NCBI GenBank assembly: GCA_964017195.1
Contig: OZ024894.1
Coordinates: 7,929,537-7,993,536 of the forward strand
DNA length: 64,000 bases
Source: Siderastrea radians
Lineage: Eukaryota > Cnidaria > Anthozoa > Scleractinia > Rhizangiidae
Direction of reading: 5' to 3'
Positions 30,602-43,923 of the stretch are shown piece after piece. Positions within the stretch are counted from its first letter, which is position 1; each line of letters starts with the position of its first letter. The notes under the pieces are model-generated. The model ran no database searches. It was not told where the DNA came from and saw only the letters and a list, made by a program, of their open reading frames with translations. Position numbers and translations under genes: made by a program.

Positions 30602-33600
30602 ATGGGAGCTGAGTGTGGTTTTCAAACGAAACAACAGCTGAATGAGTGTATTTTACGTTTTCCATGGTCGGAGTATCCGCTTCCTCCTGTACACAGAGCT
30701 TGTAGAGACGGAGACATGCTTAGTTTGACTTATTTGACCGTTCAAGGAGACAGACTAGCAGTTTTTCGCTCCATAAATGATCAAGACCAGTTCTTAATGT
30801 GGACACCTGCACACTGGGCAGCTTACTTTGGAAAGGTTAGTGTGCTTCTGGATAAAAGAAACGACGAAAATTCTCTGATGGTTTACAGATAAACAACGCT
30901 AAAGGTCAACCAAGCGACACAAACAATTTTTTTCATTTTCTCTTTCACATGCACGAATCCAGCTACATTTCAAATATTCACTAAAATTTTCTTTAAAGGG
31001 AGGAATTTGAGTAGCTGGGTTGGTTTTGTAGGAAGTTCGAAATTAAGATTATTTGCGACACTCTGCCAAGCTTTTCTAGGAAAGATCGGTTGGTCGTTAG
31101 AATGTTTGGCATGGTAGCCCGTGATCGCTAACGGGATGTACTTTAAAAAACTTTTCAAAAAGTTCGTGTTTTGATCTATCCAACTATAGTTAGAAAAGCA
31201 CTGGTACACAGAAGAACGAGGAAAATTAAGAAATTGAATCTTTGTTTTGAACGAGAAGATCAGAACGTTTGTTTCGTGACTGCAAGCGTGATCACTGCCT
31301 GCTGTCTGGCGGCCAGAATATCACGTAACAGAAGCGAAGCTCTTTTAAATTTTGTTCAACGGTTCACTCTTGAAACCTATTCTGCAACGAATAAATGCTA
31401 AATAACTTGTAGAACTACCCATGAGACATTTTTGTTACCAAGAAACAGCTTTCTGTTTCTCGCTATGTTTTGGTTACAGATGTCCTCTTCTACTGTTGTC
31501 ATAGTGGCAATTAAATTACGCTTCCCTACAAACTCAGAAGTGATGCCTTTGTCTTGATATATTTGTTCAAATATCACAATGTTTTAACCCTTAAAGTATC
31601 CTCATACTACAATGACCAGTAATGATTGTGTTTGGTTTCTTGGGGTGATCTGGTAGGGCAGATACAGTTGTATGATGTTTGGTCACGAGCACACCTTTCA
31701 GCTAGACCTTTATGGCCCGTTTACAGTATTTGCAGTCCCCTGGCATACAGTTTTTCACTGGTTAATCCTACTGGGCCCATACTGGCACTAAGGAGAATAA
31801 TCAGTTAATATTTAACATCGATATTTTGGACTGAAGTGGTTTGTTATAAATTATCTTTTAGGTTGATTGTGTGAAGCGCCTTGTTGAGTGTGGTTTGAAC
31901 ATAGATGTATGCGAAGGAAGATTTGAACAGTCCCCAACACATCTTGCAGCATTTGCTGGACATGTTGATGTCGTTCAGTGGTTGCTTCAGAATGGAGCTT
32001 TTGCAGAAAAAGTTGTAAGTAATATTATTGTTTTGTTTGGCCATTAATGCACATACCAAAACATAGCTGTTGTTGAACATGCCTAAACTAGCTGTTGTTG
32101 AACATAGCTGTTGTTGAACATAGCTGTTGTTGAACATGCCTAAACTTAAATAAATTATGTACTTTTACTGGTTGATTATACATTGCTTTTTATGAAATGC
32201 ACTGTCCATCACAGCTGATACTGTGTAGACACTTCTGCCAGTCATGTAACATTTTGCGAGAAATTATAAAACATTTTGAAACCATCTTGACTTCATTTTC
32301 AAGTTTGAAAATAGTGGTTGACAGTTGGAGGATCCACACATTATTGCTCAGGAAAAAATTGAGCTTTGGGCACTGTTTTGGTGACACCAACTGGCAAGTG
32401 AAAGCAAAAAAGTAATAATGAGTTGAAATCTAGAGCTACTAACTTAGTTCTTACCCTATGTAATTCCACAGGACAGTCTTGGAGAAACTCCTGTTCACAA
32501 GGCAGCACGGGGAGGAAACACACAATGTTTGAGGCTATTAGCGGCATTTGGAACTCCTTTAAGGTATGAGATTAGAGTTTGGGGATAGAATTTGTTCTGA
32601 GTATGGAAAACTGGGAAAAGTAGATTGGAAGTTGTTATTTTAGCCACCAACAGGTCCTGAAAATCTGTTCATATTATGGGTTGACCAGATTAAAGAGGAG
32701 TTTTTTCCATAACAAAATGACTTCTTGAGCTTATGTTTATGCCAAAATAAAGTGGCTGTAATTCAAAGGGGCTGTATTAACAGGGTAGCGGTAAAGCAGG
32801 ATTAAGAAACCTCTGTTCCCAGTATACCAAATAGAGTGTGAGGGGGGCTAATCTTCCAGATGACTGACTGATTCAGGATACCAGTTAATTTAAACTGTGG
32901 TTTCTTTTCATCTTTCAGCACATTTAATATGTACCGACAGACACCCTGCGATCTTGCCTCCTCTCTAGGATATGAACAGTGTGCTCAGTTCTTGAGAAGT
33001 CACGGCTGTGCTACAGGTAATATTGTTATTCGTATGCACTTGGGTGCAAAGTTTTCTATTAGAAGTGAGCTAGTGCTCTCAGTTTACATGTTTACTGCTT
33101 CTTTCAGTAAAGTGCTGCCAACATTAATTAACGTTGCATTTATGCTACCACTGTTAGACACAGGTGAAGGGTGGTGGGGTGGCTTATTGTAACAGATAAT
33201 AAATGAGAATATTGCCTAAGATCTCTCTAAATAAATTCTATTTCTAGTTTCCAAGCAGAGAAAGTGTAAAAGATTGCTTGATGATGGGGACTACACAGAT
33301 CAAGTAAAAAGGCCTAGAAATGGTAAGTTTGTTCTTAATTCAAAGAAGCCACAGCTAATACTGCTTCAGTTGTGACAATACAGACAACTAGATTTACCCA
33401 TCTTTGATTGACTCTTGGCTGACTCTGGCCTACTACTCCTAATCCTAATGATCTCTGAACTTAAGACGCAAAAACAGTTATGGGGCGTACATGCGTAGTG
33501 TTACGTAAGGTTGAATTTAGCACATAATGGACTTCTGTACTCTCAGTTTTAGCCATCTTTGTTCCTCTTCCCTAGTTCTAAGGCCACAGAAATGCCTTAT

Positions 33601-33972
33601 CAATATGATAGGCAGGAGAATGGGATTTTATGATTTCATAAGATTAATGTGTTGTTGTGCTTATTGTTTGCAGGTATGGTTCAGTATCTGGACCATGTTG
33701 AGTTTCTTGGTTCAAATGCTATAAGTCATGACTTGTATGTTTCAAATGACACAAGTCAACAGTCTAATGTGACAGATGACATGGTTTATCAAAATGGGTA
33801 TGTTTGTGACAGTTCTAACAGCACAAGCAACAATGACTCTCCATTATTAAAGAGCAATGATGTCGACATGCACTGCGATGAATTTCAAGAAATCACTAAC
33901 AAAACTAAATCTGGTAATCACTATTTAAACCAGCCTGTTAGGTGTTTAAATCTCTGTGGACACTTGCAGTAA
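30602..33972 (+). CDS. ANKRD10: ANKRD10-like ankyrin-repeat protein
   Basis: The gene matches vertebrate ANKRD10, a nuclear ankyrin-repeat protein of uncertain function. The exons are 30602-30835, 31862-32014, 32472-32563, 32919-33016, 33248-33322 and 33674-33972. The phases agree and give 316 aa (human 420). The start is the ATG at 30602; a frame open slightly upstream has no ATG. Ankyrin repeats run from about residue 29 to 190, with family blocks VHRACRDGD, WTPAHWAAYFGK, SPTHLAAFAGH, GETPVHKAARGG and YEQCAQFL. After them comes a basic patch KQRKCKRLLDD, matching the NRKRCLEDS of human ANKRD10 and likely a nuclear signal. The acidic, Ser/Asn-rich tail is shorter than in human. It pairs head-to-head with the JPT-like gene. 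Confidence 0.88.
32064..32145. repeat. TAGCTGTTGTTGAACAT minisatellite
   Basis: Four copies of TAGCTGTTGTTGAACAT lie in tandem, the first and last followed by GCCTAAAC, in ANKRD10 intron 2. Confidence 0.75.
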
Positions 33973-36386
33973 AAAAAGACTGTGTAAAACACAGTATTTA
34001 TTTTGTAAATAATTCGTGAACGTTTTGTCTGCCTCAAGACCTCTGTGCTTTTTGCACAAACTTCATTATAACTTAACACTTGTGAGCCAAATAAGGAATT
34101 GTACTTTCATTGTGATATCACAAGTACCTTTGCTACAATGTACTTTCATCCTGTATTTTCTTAAGTTAAAAAACACAAATACCTGCATGTGATGTAAAAT
34201 GTAGAACTCACCTTCAACCAAATTCTAAATTGGTTTCGTGTTTTTTATACAAGCATACACATCTATGCTATCTTACTTCACATCAGCATAAAGTCCTCCT
34301 CCATCATCAGCCAAAATGCTCTTGCTACAAACATAAACTCTGTATATTGCATTTCATCAACTTTTTGCCTATTTCATTTGAAACAACAAACATGCCGGGC
34401 CAGCATGAGGCCTGAAGCGGCACTCTAGGAATAACTTTTGTGTTTTTAATCCAGTGGAGCTCAAACTTTGCAACATAACAGACTTCTCAATTGCAAACAA
34501 TCATATGATTTTTGTTTTTCGATTTTAACGGTTTTTGGCAGGAAAATGACGTCAAAATTTTATTTTCACCTGGTTACTTACTTACTTATTGCGCAATTTT
34601 AAAAGGATATGATGAGACGAATTCAAATATGGAAAAATAACTTGAAAAGCTTTATCGGTTCAAAAGATACGACAATCTGAATTTTGAATTTCCTGCCATT
34701 TTGTTACTATATTTAGAACTTTGGCAAATTTCAAAATGCAATATCTTTTGAACCGATGAAGCTTTTTCAATTATTTTTTCACATTTGAATTTCTTTCCAA
34801 ATCGTGTACTAGTTTAGTCATACGGTGAAAATAAAATTTTGACGTCATCTGTATGACGTCATTTTCCCACCAAAACCCATTAAAATCGAAAAACAAAAAT
34901 CATACGATTGTTTGGAATTGAAAAGTCTGTAATGTTGCAAAGTTTGAGCTTCACTGGATTAAAAACACAAAAGTTATTCCTAAAGTGCCGCTTCAGGCCT
35001 CATGCTGGCCGGCGTGAAGAAGTCTAGCCACTCCACCTTATCATATAGGTTTAGCCTACAGTGGAACAATGCAGTTCCTAAGAACAACATAATAATAAAT
35101 CTGTTCAGCATACTTCCATCCAGTATTTTTAGGTTATAAAACATAGAATGCATATATGTGTACAGTGTACAACTTACTTTCAGTCAAATCCCATTGCTGG
35201 ATTCACATTTTTATACAAAGAAAGCCTACGCACTTCAGGATAAAGCCCTCTCACTAAAATGTTCTCCCATCAAACATGCATGTTGTATATTTTATTTTGT
35301 CAACTTTTTATGTATTTTAAAAACAAAGAAGTCTAACCACTTCACCATATTACTGTATATAGGTTCAGTGACTGCACAGAGGGGAAAACAGTGCAACAAC
35401 ATATTACATTATAATCATAATTTCAAAATTAAAAAAAAAAAAATGTCAATAATATTGCTATCCTTTGAAATTTACAACAAAATAAAATCTGAATACTTTT
35501 TTTGATTGCACATAGTTTTTGTTTTGTGTTTCATATGTACATGTACAACAAAGATATTTACTTTGTATTGTAATAACTGATTAGTAAAAGATGGTGATAC
35601 ACTGGCAGGGGTTTCAATAAAATTTGAAGTAGGCAGCTGGTTTGAGTAGAGTAGCTGACTGTATCAAGAAGGTTTGAAAGAAATCTTTCTTTAATTACTT
35701 CAATTTAGGGAAAATAGTAGCCGACTTCTTTGAGCGAATTTGCAGACGCTTTTCGATGGTTGTCAGTCGTCGGTGCTTACTGAAAGCACTTACTGGAAAG
35801 AACACCAATACGGTAATGTTGGAATACCGTAAATTCCCGATTATAAGCCCTGGGCTTAAACAAATTTGTTAAGGGGTTTGGGTGGGCTTCTAAATGGAGG
35901 GGGGGGGGGGGGGCTTATAAACATTATTAAAAAATGTTTTGGAATGAGCAGATGAGAAGTAAATTAAGACTAATATATAGCGCTATCCAAATATGTTTTC
36001 CATTTACCGTCGCGTCTTTAAGCTTTGAAGCGTAACAATTAATTGGGAATTTTGTTCAATACCATTATTTGATCAATTTTCTAAATACTAGTTGGAACAT
36101 CCATATACTTTTATTATTATTCTGCACTCTACTTGCATTATACTTTTCTTATTTCACTTTGAAATTTTCCTTGTTCTGTATGAATAAATGGAAGGGGGGC
36201 CTTATAATCGGAATATAATTTCTGTCAACAGGTAGATGATGGGCCTATAAATGGAGGGGGGGGGGCTTGGGATTTTGCGGTACGGTATTGTAATTATACT
36301 GTATTTGTACATAATTTAATCTCTCAAATCTCTGTCATGAAGTAACTCTATAGTACCAAGAAACTGTTCTGTATTTTCAGAAAGTT
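33973..36386. other. Intergenic region between convergent ANKRD10-like and IDS genes
   Basis: It holds the two 3' UTRs, a 626-bp inverted-repeat MITE (34391-35016) and two poly-G runs (35900-35915 and 36256-36265) inside a GGGCTTATAA-rich repeat. TTTATT at 36110-36115 reads AATAAA on the minus strand and could be the IDS poly(A) signal. No gene was recognised. Confidence 0.55.
34391..35016. mobile_element. Long-TIR MITE family G, copy 1
   Basis: The left end CATGCCGGGCCAGCATGAGG and the complementary right end are part of terminal inverted repeats that run for about 200 bases. A second copy lies at 41864-42499. No transposase frame is present. Confidence 0.85.
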
Positions 36387-39300
36387 TTAGTTTTGGTTCA
36401 CTGGCAGTGCATTTCTCCATCCTTTTTTAAGCTGAGTGGACAGTTGTTTGACAAGCTCTGAAAACTCTGAAAGAGATGCAACATTCCTGTCTTCCTTTTG
36501 ATCGAGGTACAGTTCTCTTGCATGCACATTTGACCAGTTGCCTTTCTGTGTGTTGTGGTCAAATTGTATCCACTCTGTGTAGCGATACTGGCTCGTCTGC
36601 ATAGAGTATCCCATAATTGTCGTCTCTGACAGTGTCGGCTCACAGCTGTTTTCTTGTGGCATGTCTGATGGTCTACAAAGTCAAAGAATATAGCAAGTGC
36701 AAGTGCAGCACAGATTTGGATGTGTTTCGTGGCATACCGTTTAGTGCTGTTGTGCCTCAGCTGACGATCATCGTAAGTAAGTGGTCACTAGTAGTCTACA
36801 TAGCAAGCATTTCTGTAGGCTTCACAAGGTCTGTTCATTCAAACATAAAAGTTGCCCCCACTACATTATGTGTAGCCTACTTGCAGGCAGTTTGAGGTTG
36901 TTTTCATTGCGGAAAACCCCGGAAAACATGGAGTTTTCCGCTGGTGCAATCTTGGATGCATGCAAAAATTGGTTTGAGGTGAGAGACAAAGCAAGGGGGA
37001 GGGGGACAGGGGGAGAGAGAGAGATTGAACCTGTTTTTAACAAAGATTTTGTCAACTTCCCTCATTTAGTTTGATATGAAAAATTATATCACCCTCATCA
37101 AGATCTTTCCAGTGATGTACATGGATACTTACAGTGGGTGCAGAGGTTTTTCTTGCGTGCTTGAACATGCGCAAACTTAAGTATCTCACATTTTCTTTTG
37201 AAGGGAAATGGACACTGACATTCTGTACGAATAATTGGGAAAAGTAGGCATTTAATTCAGGCAGGAAGGGGTTCTTAATGAGAACCATGCTGTTGAGTAC
37301 AGTCAGTTCTTGTGTTGCACCTCTACATATATTAAATTTGCAAGAAAATGTTAAATTACTAAAATTAGGACTGCTTGTTGATACCTAGGGTACTGACTGA
37401 AGATAGCTTTCTTCCACAGCATGGTTGTATTCTTTAACACAGGAGCAAAGCTTAGCCCCTCTGAACACAGGATAATCTTTGATGAGTCATCTGGGCAAAG
37501 AGCTGCACAAATTTTAAGCACAATAAAATGATGTATATTTGCAGTCAATTTATCCATGAAGGGGTGCCTAGGTACTTTCCTTTCACAGCCAAGCTTAGAG
37601 TAGCAGTTCTGTTCATGACAGCTTACCTTTTAAGCCCCAATAGTGACAAGCATCTACATGTAATTTCTCCTCACAATATCACTACTTGGTCAAACATACA
37701 GGTCATGAGAATGAATAAAATGATCATAAGAGAAAAGATGACTTGATTTTTATGCAAATTCTCCCGTCTAGTACCATAAAAACACATCAAGAACAGTGAG
37801 GAGAAAATGCATGCTGATATTGGGGCTTGAAGGGTTAACATTTCCTTTGATATTAGTTTGTAGAATTTGCTGCTACGCCAAAACAATATTGCCTAGTTGA
37901 TTGTTAATTTTTATTTATTCTTATGACCTACCTGCTTGATGATTTTCTGTATTCTCATCTCCTGTCTACTTGAAAATGCATTGATTTTTGTAAGGAGAAA
38001 TTAGTTGTTGATCACTAGAGTTCAGTGGAACATCAAGTCTGCATCCCCTTGGTGATGATTGTTTTTATTCCCATTACTTCATCTCGTCATAATATATCAA
38101 TACAGTATTGTTAAGAGAAACTATAAGATGTTGATCCCTTTTGGAATCGAAGCCTTGATTCCCAGTTTTGATTTTTTCATGGGTAAAATCCTCAATTTTT
38201 CCTATCAACAGTAGGCCCTGCTGCTCTCAACAGTTAGCCTTTCAACAATACACCCCTCATGCTCTCAAAGGAAATAAAAAACTGTTTAAGACGATTTCTG
38301 CTCAACGTTCGAGCAGTAAGTGCAAAAATGAAGTTACCAAGAAAATACTTGCAGCACTGTCACATTTTGAGAACAGATAAGAAGAACTTATCATTACTTT
38401 TGCTCCCAAGCTGACCCCGCGAGAGAAAATTGGATTTGAAGTTATCCATATTTCAATTAAAAAGATGCTTCATGTCAGTTCAAAACAAAATGGCGCCCGT
38501 TTTTAGCATACTTTTACAAGATTTGAAATTAATTTTCTTGAGAATTTCATCGCGGGTCACTTGGGCAAGTGAACTAGAGTGAGATGTTTCAAATAGCATT
38601 TAAAATGTTACTGTGCTATGAGTAGTTTTTTGGTAAATATTTTTTGCACTTATTGCTCGAACGTTGAGCGGAATCCATCTTAACATAGTGGGGTTTTGAG
38701 GTCCAAGGAATGAGCTTTCAGAAAGCAGGATTCTTGTGCATTCTACTTTTCAAGTACACTGTTTTGTTTCCAGTTTTCTCCATTATATCACTTGGAGACA
38801 ACTCGGGACCCTAAACATTCCACCCAATCTAGTGTACTTGAGCCACTAACCTGGTACTTTCAGTCCAGTCAGTTCTGCAAGAGTTGGAAACAAATCCACT
38901 AACTCCACAAGTGCATTGGATACCATGCCAGTCTGAGCAGTATTTGAGGGCAGGTCTCTTTTGTCAGTTAATCCAGGCACATGAACCATCAGGGGTACAT
39001 TAGTAGCCACACGGAAGTTGCTGTATTTTGCCCACTCTAGATGCTCTCCCAATGCCCATCCTGGAAGTATTGGTTCAAGCGACACTTTTTTTGTTTTACT
39101 TTGTGAATTTAAGTGAATCAGTGGTCAAGACTCATTTTCTTAGGAAGGTGAGCTTATATTACATTAATTGGTATTATTTGGAGCTTTTTACTGTAGTTTT
39201 ATTATTACTTTTGCATTGATTTATGGCAAAGGCACACAGACCCAAATGGCATTGACTCGAAACGTTCCCTGCATGCACGATCTCAAGGTTACAATACAAT

Positions 39301-42300
39301 TTTATGTCGATGAGTGATGGGTATCCGTGTGTATGTGCTTTTAATGATAACTTTCTTTCCTGGCATGGTGAAGGAAGTCAAGGCAATTTTGTTTCCACCA
39401 AATTTACGCAACTTAAAATGCAGGTCACTGTGCTCAATTAGGACAAAAAAGCCAGTTATTTATTTGGAGCACTAAGACTCAAAGGAAACTCGCTTGGTTC
39501 AGAATGTGCACACTGTCATGCACGTGCTGATGCTGCCAGAAATAAGTGAGGCACAGTTAAGTGATGTGTAATGCAATACTTGGGAATCACCTTAACAGAC
39601 ATTATAACAAGAAAAAGCATATGAAGTTGTTCATGTGTGAAGTTTGAAAGAAAAAGGATGAAAACTGGCTTCACGTATTACAAAATTTACACATGTTTGC
39701 ACAACTGAGTGACATGTAAATTTCGTATATTTTAAAAAGGAGTCATATCTCCCAACTTTCAATGAACATTTTCTACTCATGTTTGCTAGAATTAACTTAA
39801 TAATAAAATGTGACCATCACTTTCGATTTATTGGATTTATTTGACATTTTATAATATCACAAAAAGAAAAAATGGCTTATAACAATTCTAAGCATAATTC
39901 AATCTTACCGTGATCTCCAATAAAGCTCACAATGGTATTATCACCAAAACCATAATCATCCAAAGCACCCAGCAAGTCTCCAATCAAACTGTCTACATAA
40001 CTTGTTGCTGCATAGTAACTTTGTATGATCTTCTTAGCATACCAATCAGGCATGTGTCCATAGGGAAAACTCAGGTTGAGAGCCGCTATGTCGTCTCGCC
40101 ATCGTATGTCAGTCCATGGTTCAAAGGCAACTGGCGGCATATCATAAGGTCGGTATGGATCAGGTGCGACTTGAATCTTTTCTATTGGGTACATGTCCAG
40201 GAATTTTTGGGGGTATTTCAATGGAATGTGTGGTTTGTGGTATCCAGCAGCCAGGAAAAATGGCTTGTTTCTTGTGTTGTGATGTGCTGAGTGATTTTTC
40301 AAGAAGTTTATAGCATACTGAGTGCTTTGAATGTCTGGTAGTGTTCCTTCTGGCTGTCGCACCACATCAACTGGACACACAATGTTCGTGTATAATTTAC
40401 CATCCAGACCTGGACATACCTGAATAGGAGAAACAATATTTTACAGCTATCATTCAGGGTCTCACATGTTGCATCATCACTTTCAAATCTGCTCTAGCAC
40501 TGTTTGAGCTATGTGTGGACACAGAAAGGTAAGGTAAAGTCATGTGTCAAGTCCTCTGGACTGAACGAGCCTAGCAAGCGTTTCCATAGCGCCCGGTCGA
40601 GGAATTTTTCGCTTTTTGGCGGCCCGAAAATTGGGGCAAGCGCAACAATGATGGAAGGACTCACTTTTTTGCACCCGCCCCAATTTTCCCGTGTTAAAAA
40701 TACAAAAAATGGTTCAAACCTACAGAAAGCCCTACGGAAACACTTGCTATGCAGGGTAGAACGAGCCATGAGGCTCATCAAGGTCAGAGTTTAAGCCTTT
40801 CGCTCCCAGAGTCAGTTATGGAGACATTTTGGTGGTTCTAACTTTTTACTCTGTGGATGAAATCATGTGGTGTGACTATTCAAATGAAACCTTGTGAGCA
40901 GTACTTTTACATGGTACTATTTATATTCAAGCATTTCACAAATTAAATTTGGGATTCGTCTTAAATTTTTAAATTGATTTTAGGCACTCTTGGGAGTGAA
41001 AGGGTTAACTCTGGTTTCCGTAGCGTGAAGCGACTAGGAGTATCACTATTCCCCTTGAGAGGTGATGCTAGTGTACCACAGGGTTACCCCCCAGCTTTTC
41101 TGTTAGGATTCCCTAACAGTTAGCTGGTACCCATTTATAGAGAGACAGTGGGGAGTTACATTTCTTGCGTAAGGAAACAACACGATACAACGAAGAGACC
41201 AAACCTCAAACCACCGACCCTTTGATGATCAAAATTAAAGTCCAACATGATGAACATTCCACTACCGTACGTGCACATGTGTGTGAAAACATATTTGGTA
41301 TCAAATGCAACATCTTTTGTCATCAAACATTTGAAGTCTGACCCCCTGATTAACCCATACTCTCCTTACTGGTTGCCATACATTTATTGTAGTGCTAGTT
41401 GGGAGAAGTTGTTCAAATATCAAAAGAGTTCATCCCTGGTGATCATTTCCTTAATTCTCGACACCTGTTCACTTAATTGTACATTGATATTACAAGGAGA
41501 AATTTGATGCCGATCACTACTGGGGGCTAAAGGGTCAAGACTGTTGTGTAGCTTGGCACTCACAACAGTCAGCAGTTTGTTAGAAGTTTGAGTAAAACCT
41601 AGTTTAACCGTACGTGTTGTTATTGAAGTTAAAATATCTTATGTTTACAAATAAAAACAATGTAACCCACACATTGGAAAACATATAAGTAAAACAAATT
41701 TGCTTTGCTTAATGCCTCACCATTCAATCCTCAACAAATTTGCTTTGCTTTGCTTCACCGTTCAAACCTCCTGAGAGTAATTTGAGTAATTTAATTCGCT
41801 TGGAATTGCTAAGTGATTAAAACAAGTATTTTGGTTTTGTAGTAGAGAAATTTTCAGAGGTTGCACGCCGGGCCAGCATGAGGCCTGAAGCGGCATTCTA
41901 GGAATAACTTTTGTGTTTTTAATCCAGTGGAGCTCAAACTTTGCAACGTAACAGACTTCTCAATTGCAAACAATCGTATGATTTTTGTTTTTCGATTTTA
42001 ACGGTTTTTGGTGGGAAAATGACGTCAAAATTTTATTTTCACCTAATGACTGACTTATTGCGCGATTTCAAAAGGATATGGTGAGACGAATTCAAATATG
42101 AAAAAATAATTGGAAAAGCTTTATCGGTTCAAAAGATATGACAATCTGAATTTTGAATTTCCCGCCATTTTGTTACTATATTAAGAACTTAAGCAAATTT
42201 CAAAATGCAATATCTTTTGAACCGATAAAGCTTTCTCAATCATTTTTTCACATTTGAATTTGTCTCAATATATTCTTTCCAAATCGTGTACTAGTCTAGT

Positions 42301-43923
42301 CATACGGTGAAAATAAAATTTTGACGTCATCTGTATGACGTCATTTTCCCGACAAAACCCGTTAAAATCAAAAAACAAAAATCATACGATTGTTTGCAAT
42401 TGAAAAGTCTGTTATGCTGCAAAGTTTGAGGTTCACTGGATTAAAAACACAAAAGTTATTCCTAGAGTGCCGCTTCAGGCCTCATGCTGGCCCGGCGTGT
42501 TGAGTATACCATGAAAATCACTAAATGCCTAATTGCACAGCATGCTGATTTCAGAGAACTGTCTCTACAGGCTGTATAAACAGTTATGTGAAACCACTTT
42601 TCTTTAAATAATATTTGTCCTAACATTATTAAATTAGATACATTTTTAAAATGTAAACTCACTTTTGCATTTTTAAATTTTTGTGACGAGGGAAGATAGG
42701 GTCGAATGGACCAACTGTAAGGATAATCATAGGTGAAGTTGGATGCTTTACCTGAAAGTATGCATCACAATAAATAGTTAATTTAAGTCTGAAATTAAGA
42801 GCAAAAGAGTGAATGATTCACACCTACTAGACTTGCCACAACTGTAGCTACCTACCTAATGCAACAAATTTATGCACATTTATGCAACTTTATGTAAATT
42901 TTTGTAATTTAAAACTGATAAATTGCCAAGTGAATTTTTTCAATTCTTTTTACCCTGTTGTACCTTTTTTTACTCTCTCATCTCTAATGTAAAAGAAGGT
43001 AGGCAAATGGATTGTAAACCAGGATAGATAGATAGATAGATAAAACTTTATTTTAACACGATAATAATAAAAGCTAAAAGCTTGTGGGGTCGTGTATTTC
43101 CCTCCCAGGAAATGGGAGGGGGGGGGGGGAGAGAGATTGCATTTCAATAATATGCCAGGATATTTGGAAATTGCACACTACCACACCCTGAGAATGAAGT
43201 ACCCTGGGTGCCAAAGGAGTTTTTTTGGCAAGAAAGAGAGATCTCCAAAGTGGAAGTGGCCGCGGCAGATCAGCATTCATTCACTTTTAGGCCTCAGTCA
43301 AAGCGGATTCTACATCATCTAACAGATATTTTGTTTTAGGAATGCAGCTTGATGCCAATTATCGAACACAGGATATCATATAACAGGGTGCCCAAACGCG
43401 TTTTTAATACTTGCCGAATTCAACAAAGTTGAACGTTGCTGTGTGGAACTATTCTATCAGTTTTGCCGGGGCCTTTATGCACAAATACTCATGAAATACT
43501 CAACGATCCTCCGGAAAACCTACCTCCGTGAAAAATCTTTCCGACGGAAACAGTCACGTAACCAGCATTCTTGAAGTGTTGTGGTAGAGTGGTGAAATTT
43601 CCAGCATTTTCTCTCCAGTATGTAGCTTTCTTGTTTGAAAACAGCTTAGTAGTGTCTGGTCTTCTGCCAGTCAGGAATGAGGTTCTACTTGGCGCGCACA
43701 CAGCCATCTGAGACGCCGCTGTTGTGAAGCGAACTGAACGCTCTGCTAACTTGTCAAGATTTGGCGTTTGTACGATCTCATATCCGTAGCTTCCTAAAGC
43801 AGGTCTGAGGTCGTCGGAAACAATGAAGAGAACGTTCATTTGTTGTTTACGGGGTTCGGTCGACGTTCGAGCCATAAAATAGATCAAAAGGATGCCATAA
43901 AAACAGCGTCTTCGATCCTCCAT
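36387..43923 (-). CDS. IDS: Iduronate-2-sulfatase (IDS)
   Basis: IDS is the lysosomal sulfatase that removes 2-O-sulfate from iduronate in heparan and dermatan sulfate. The exons in coding order are 43923-43524, 42751-42663, 40419-39909, 39060-38851, 37502-37385 and 36672-36387. The phases are consistent and give 537 aa (human 550). A hydrophobic stretch at residues 8-17 suits a signal peptide. The active-site residues are all visible: metal ligands D37 and D38 in VSDDLRP, the formylglycine Cys76 in CAPSR with R80, K129 in GKIFHGG, and D332/H333 in GDHG. Other family blocks are LTGRRPDTT, CPVDV, GYHKPHIP, YDMPPVAFEPW, LVDLFPTLA, FSQYPR and IMGYSMQT. No break or missing catalytic residue was seen. 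Introns carry several MITEs. It pairs head-to-head with the SOCS-box gene. Confidence 0.95.
37620..37845 (+). repeat. Dispersed repeat family R, near full copy
   Basis: It begins TTTTAAGCCCCAATAGTGAC and runs through AATTTCTCCTCACAATATCA and GGTCATGAGAATGA to GGGGCTTGAAGGGTTAAC. It lies in IDS intron 4. A degraded second copy follows at about 37930-38030. Confidence 0.75.
38287..38683. mobile_element. TTAA-bordered inverted-repeat element
   Basis: Arms of about 80 bases face each other, each carrying CTCAACGTTCGAGCA (or its complement) and TAAGTGCAAAAA. TTAA is present at both edges. It is intronic in IDS. Confidence 0.75.
40572..40758. mobile_element. Mutator-like MITE with 9-bp target duplication
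   Basis: GAACGAGCC is repeated exactly outside each end (40563-40571 and 40759-40767). The left end TAGCAAGCGTTTCC pairs with the complement TAGCAAGTGTTTCC inside the right end, which extends a further 9 bases to TACCCTGCA. This recalls the TACCCTGCA end at 27396, so the left end may be slightly truncated. Confidence 0.75.
40830..40935 (+). repeat. Single ~105-bp satellite monomer
   Basis: It contains GGTGGTTCTAACTTTTTACTC, GGATGAAATCATGTGGTGTGA and GAGCAGTACTTTTACATGG, the same box order as at 14380-14760. Confidence 0.7.
41033..41225. repeat. Degenerate SINE-like dispersed repeat
   Basis: The stretch has AGCTGGTACCCATTTATAGA and a GGAAACAACACGATACAACG, resembling the downstream part of tRNA-derived repeats I associate with cnidarian genomes. 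There is no intact A or B box. Assignment is from memory only. Confidence 0.35.
41350..41540 (-). repeat. Dispersed repeat family R, copy
   Basis: It contains CATACTCTCCTTACTGGTTG, GGTGATCATTTCCTTAATTC and ACAAGGAGAAATTTGATGCC before GGGGCTAAAGGGTC. It lies in IDS intron 2. Confidence 0.65.
41864..42499. mobile_element. Long-TIR MITE family G, copy 2
   Basis: The ends CACGCCGGGCCAGCATGAGG and the complementary CCGGCGTG border about 636 bases, nearly colinear with 34391-35016. TTG lies directly outside both ends and may be a 3-bp target duplication. The right end is 163 bases from the donor side of IDS exon 2. Confidence 0.85.
43024..43043. repeat. (GATA)n microsatellite
   Basis: Five GATA units in IDS intron 1, followed by AAAACTTTATTTT. 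Confidence 0.75.
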
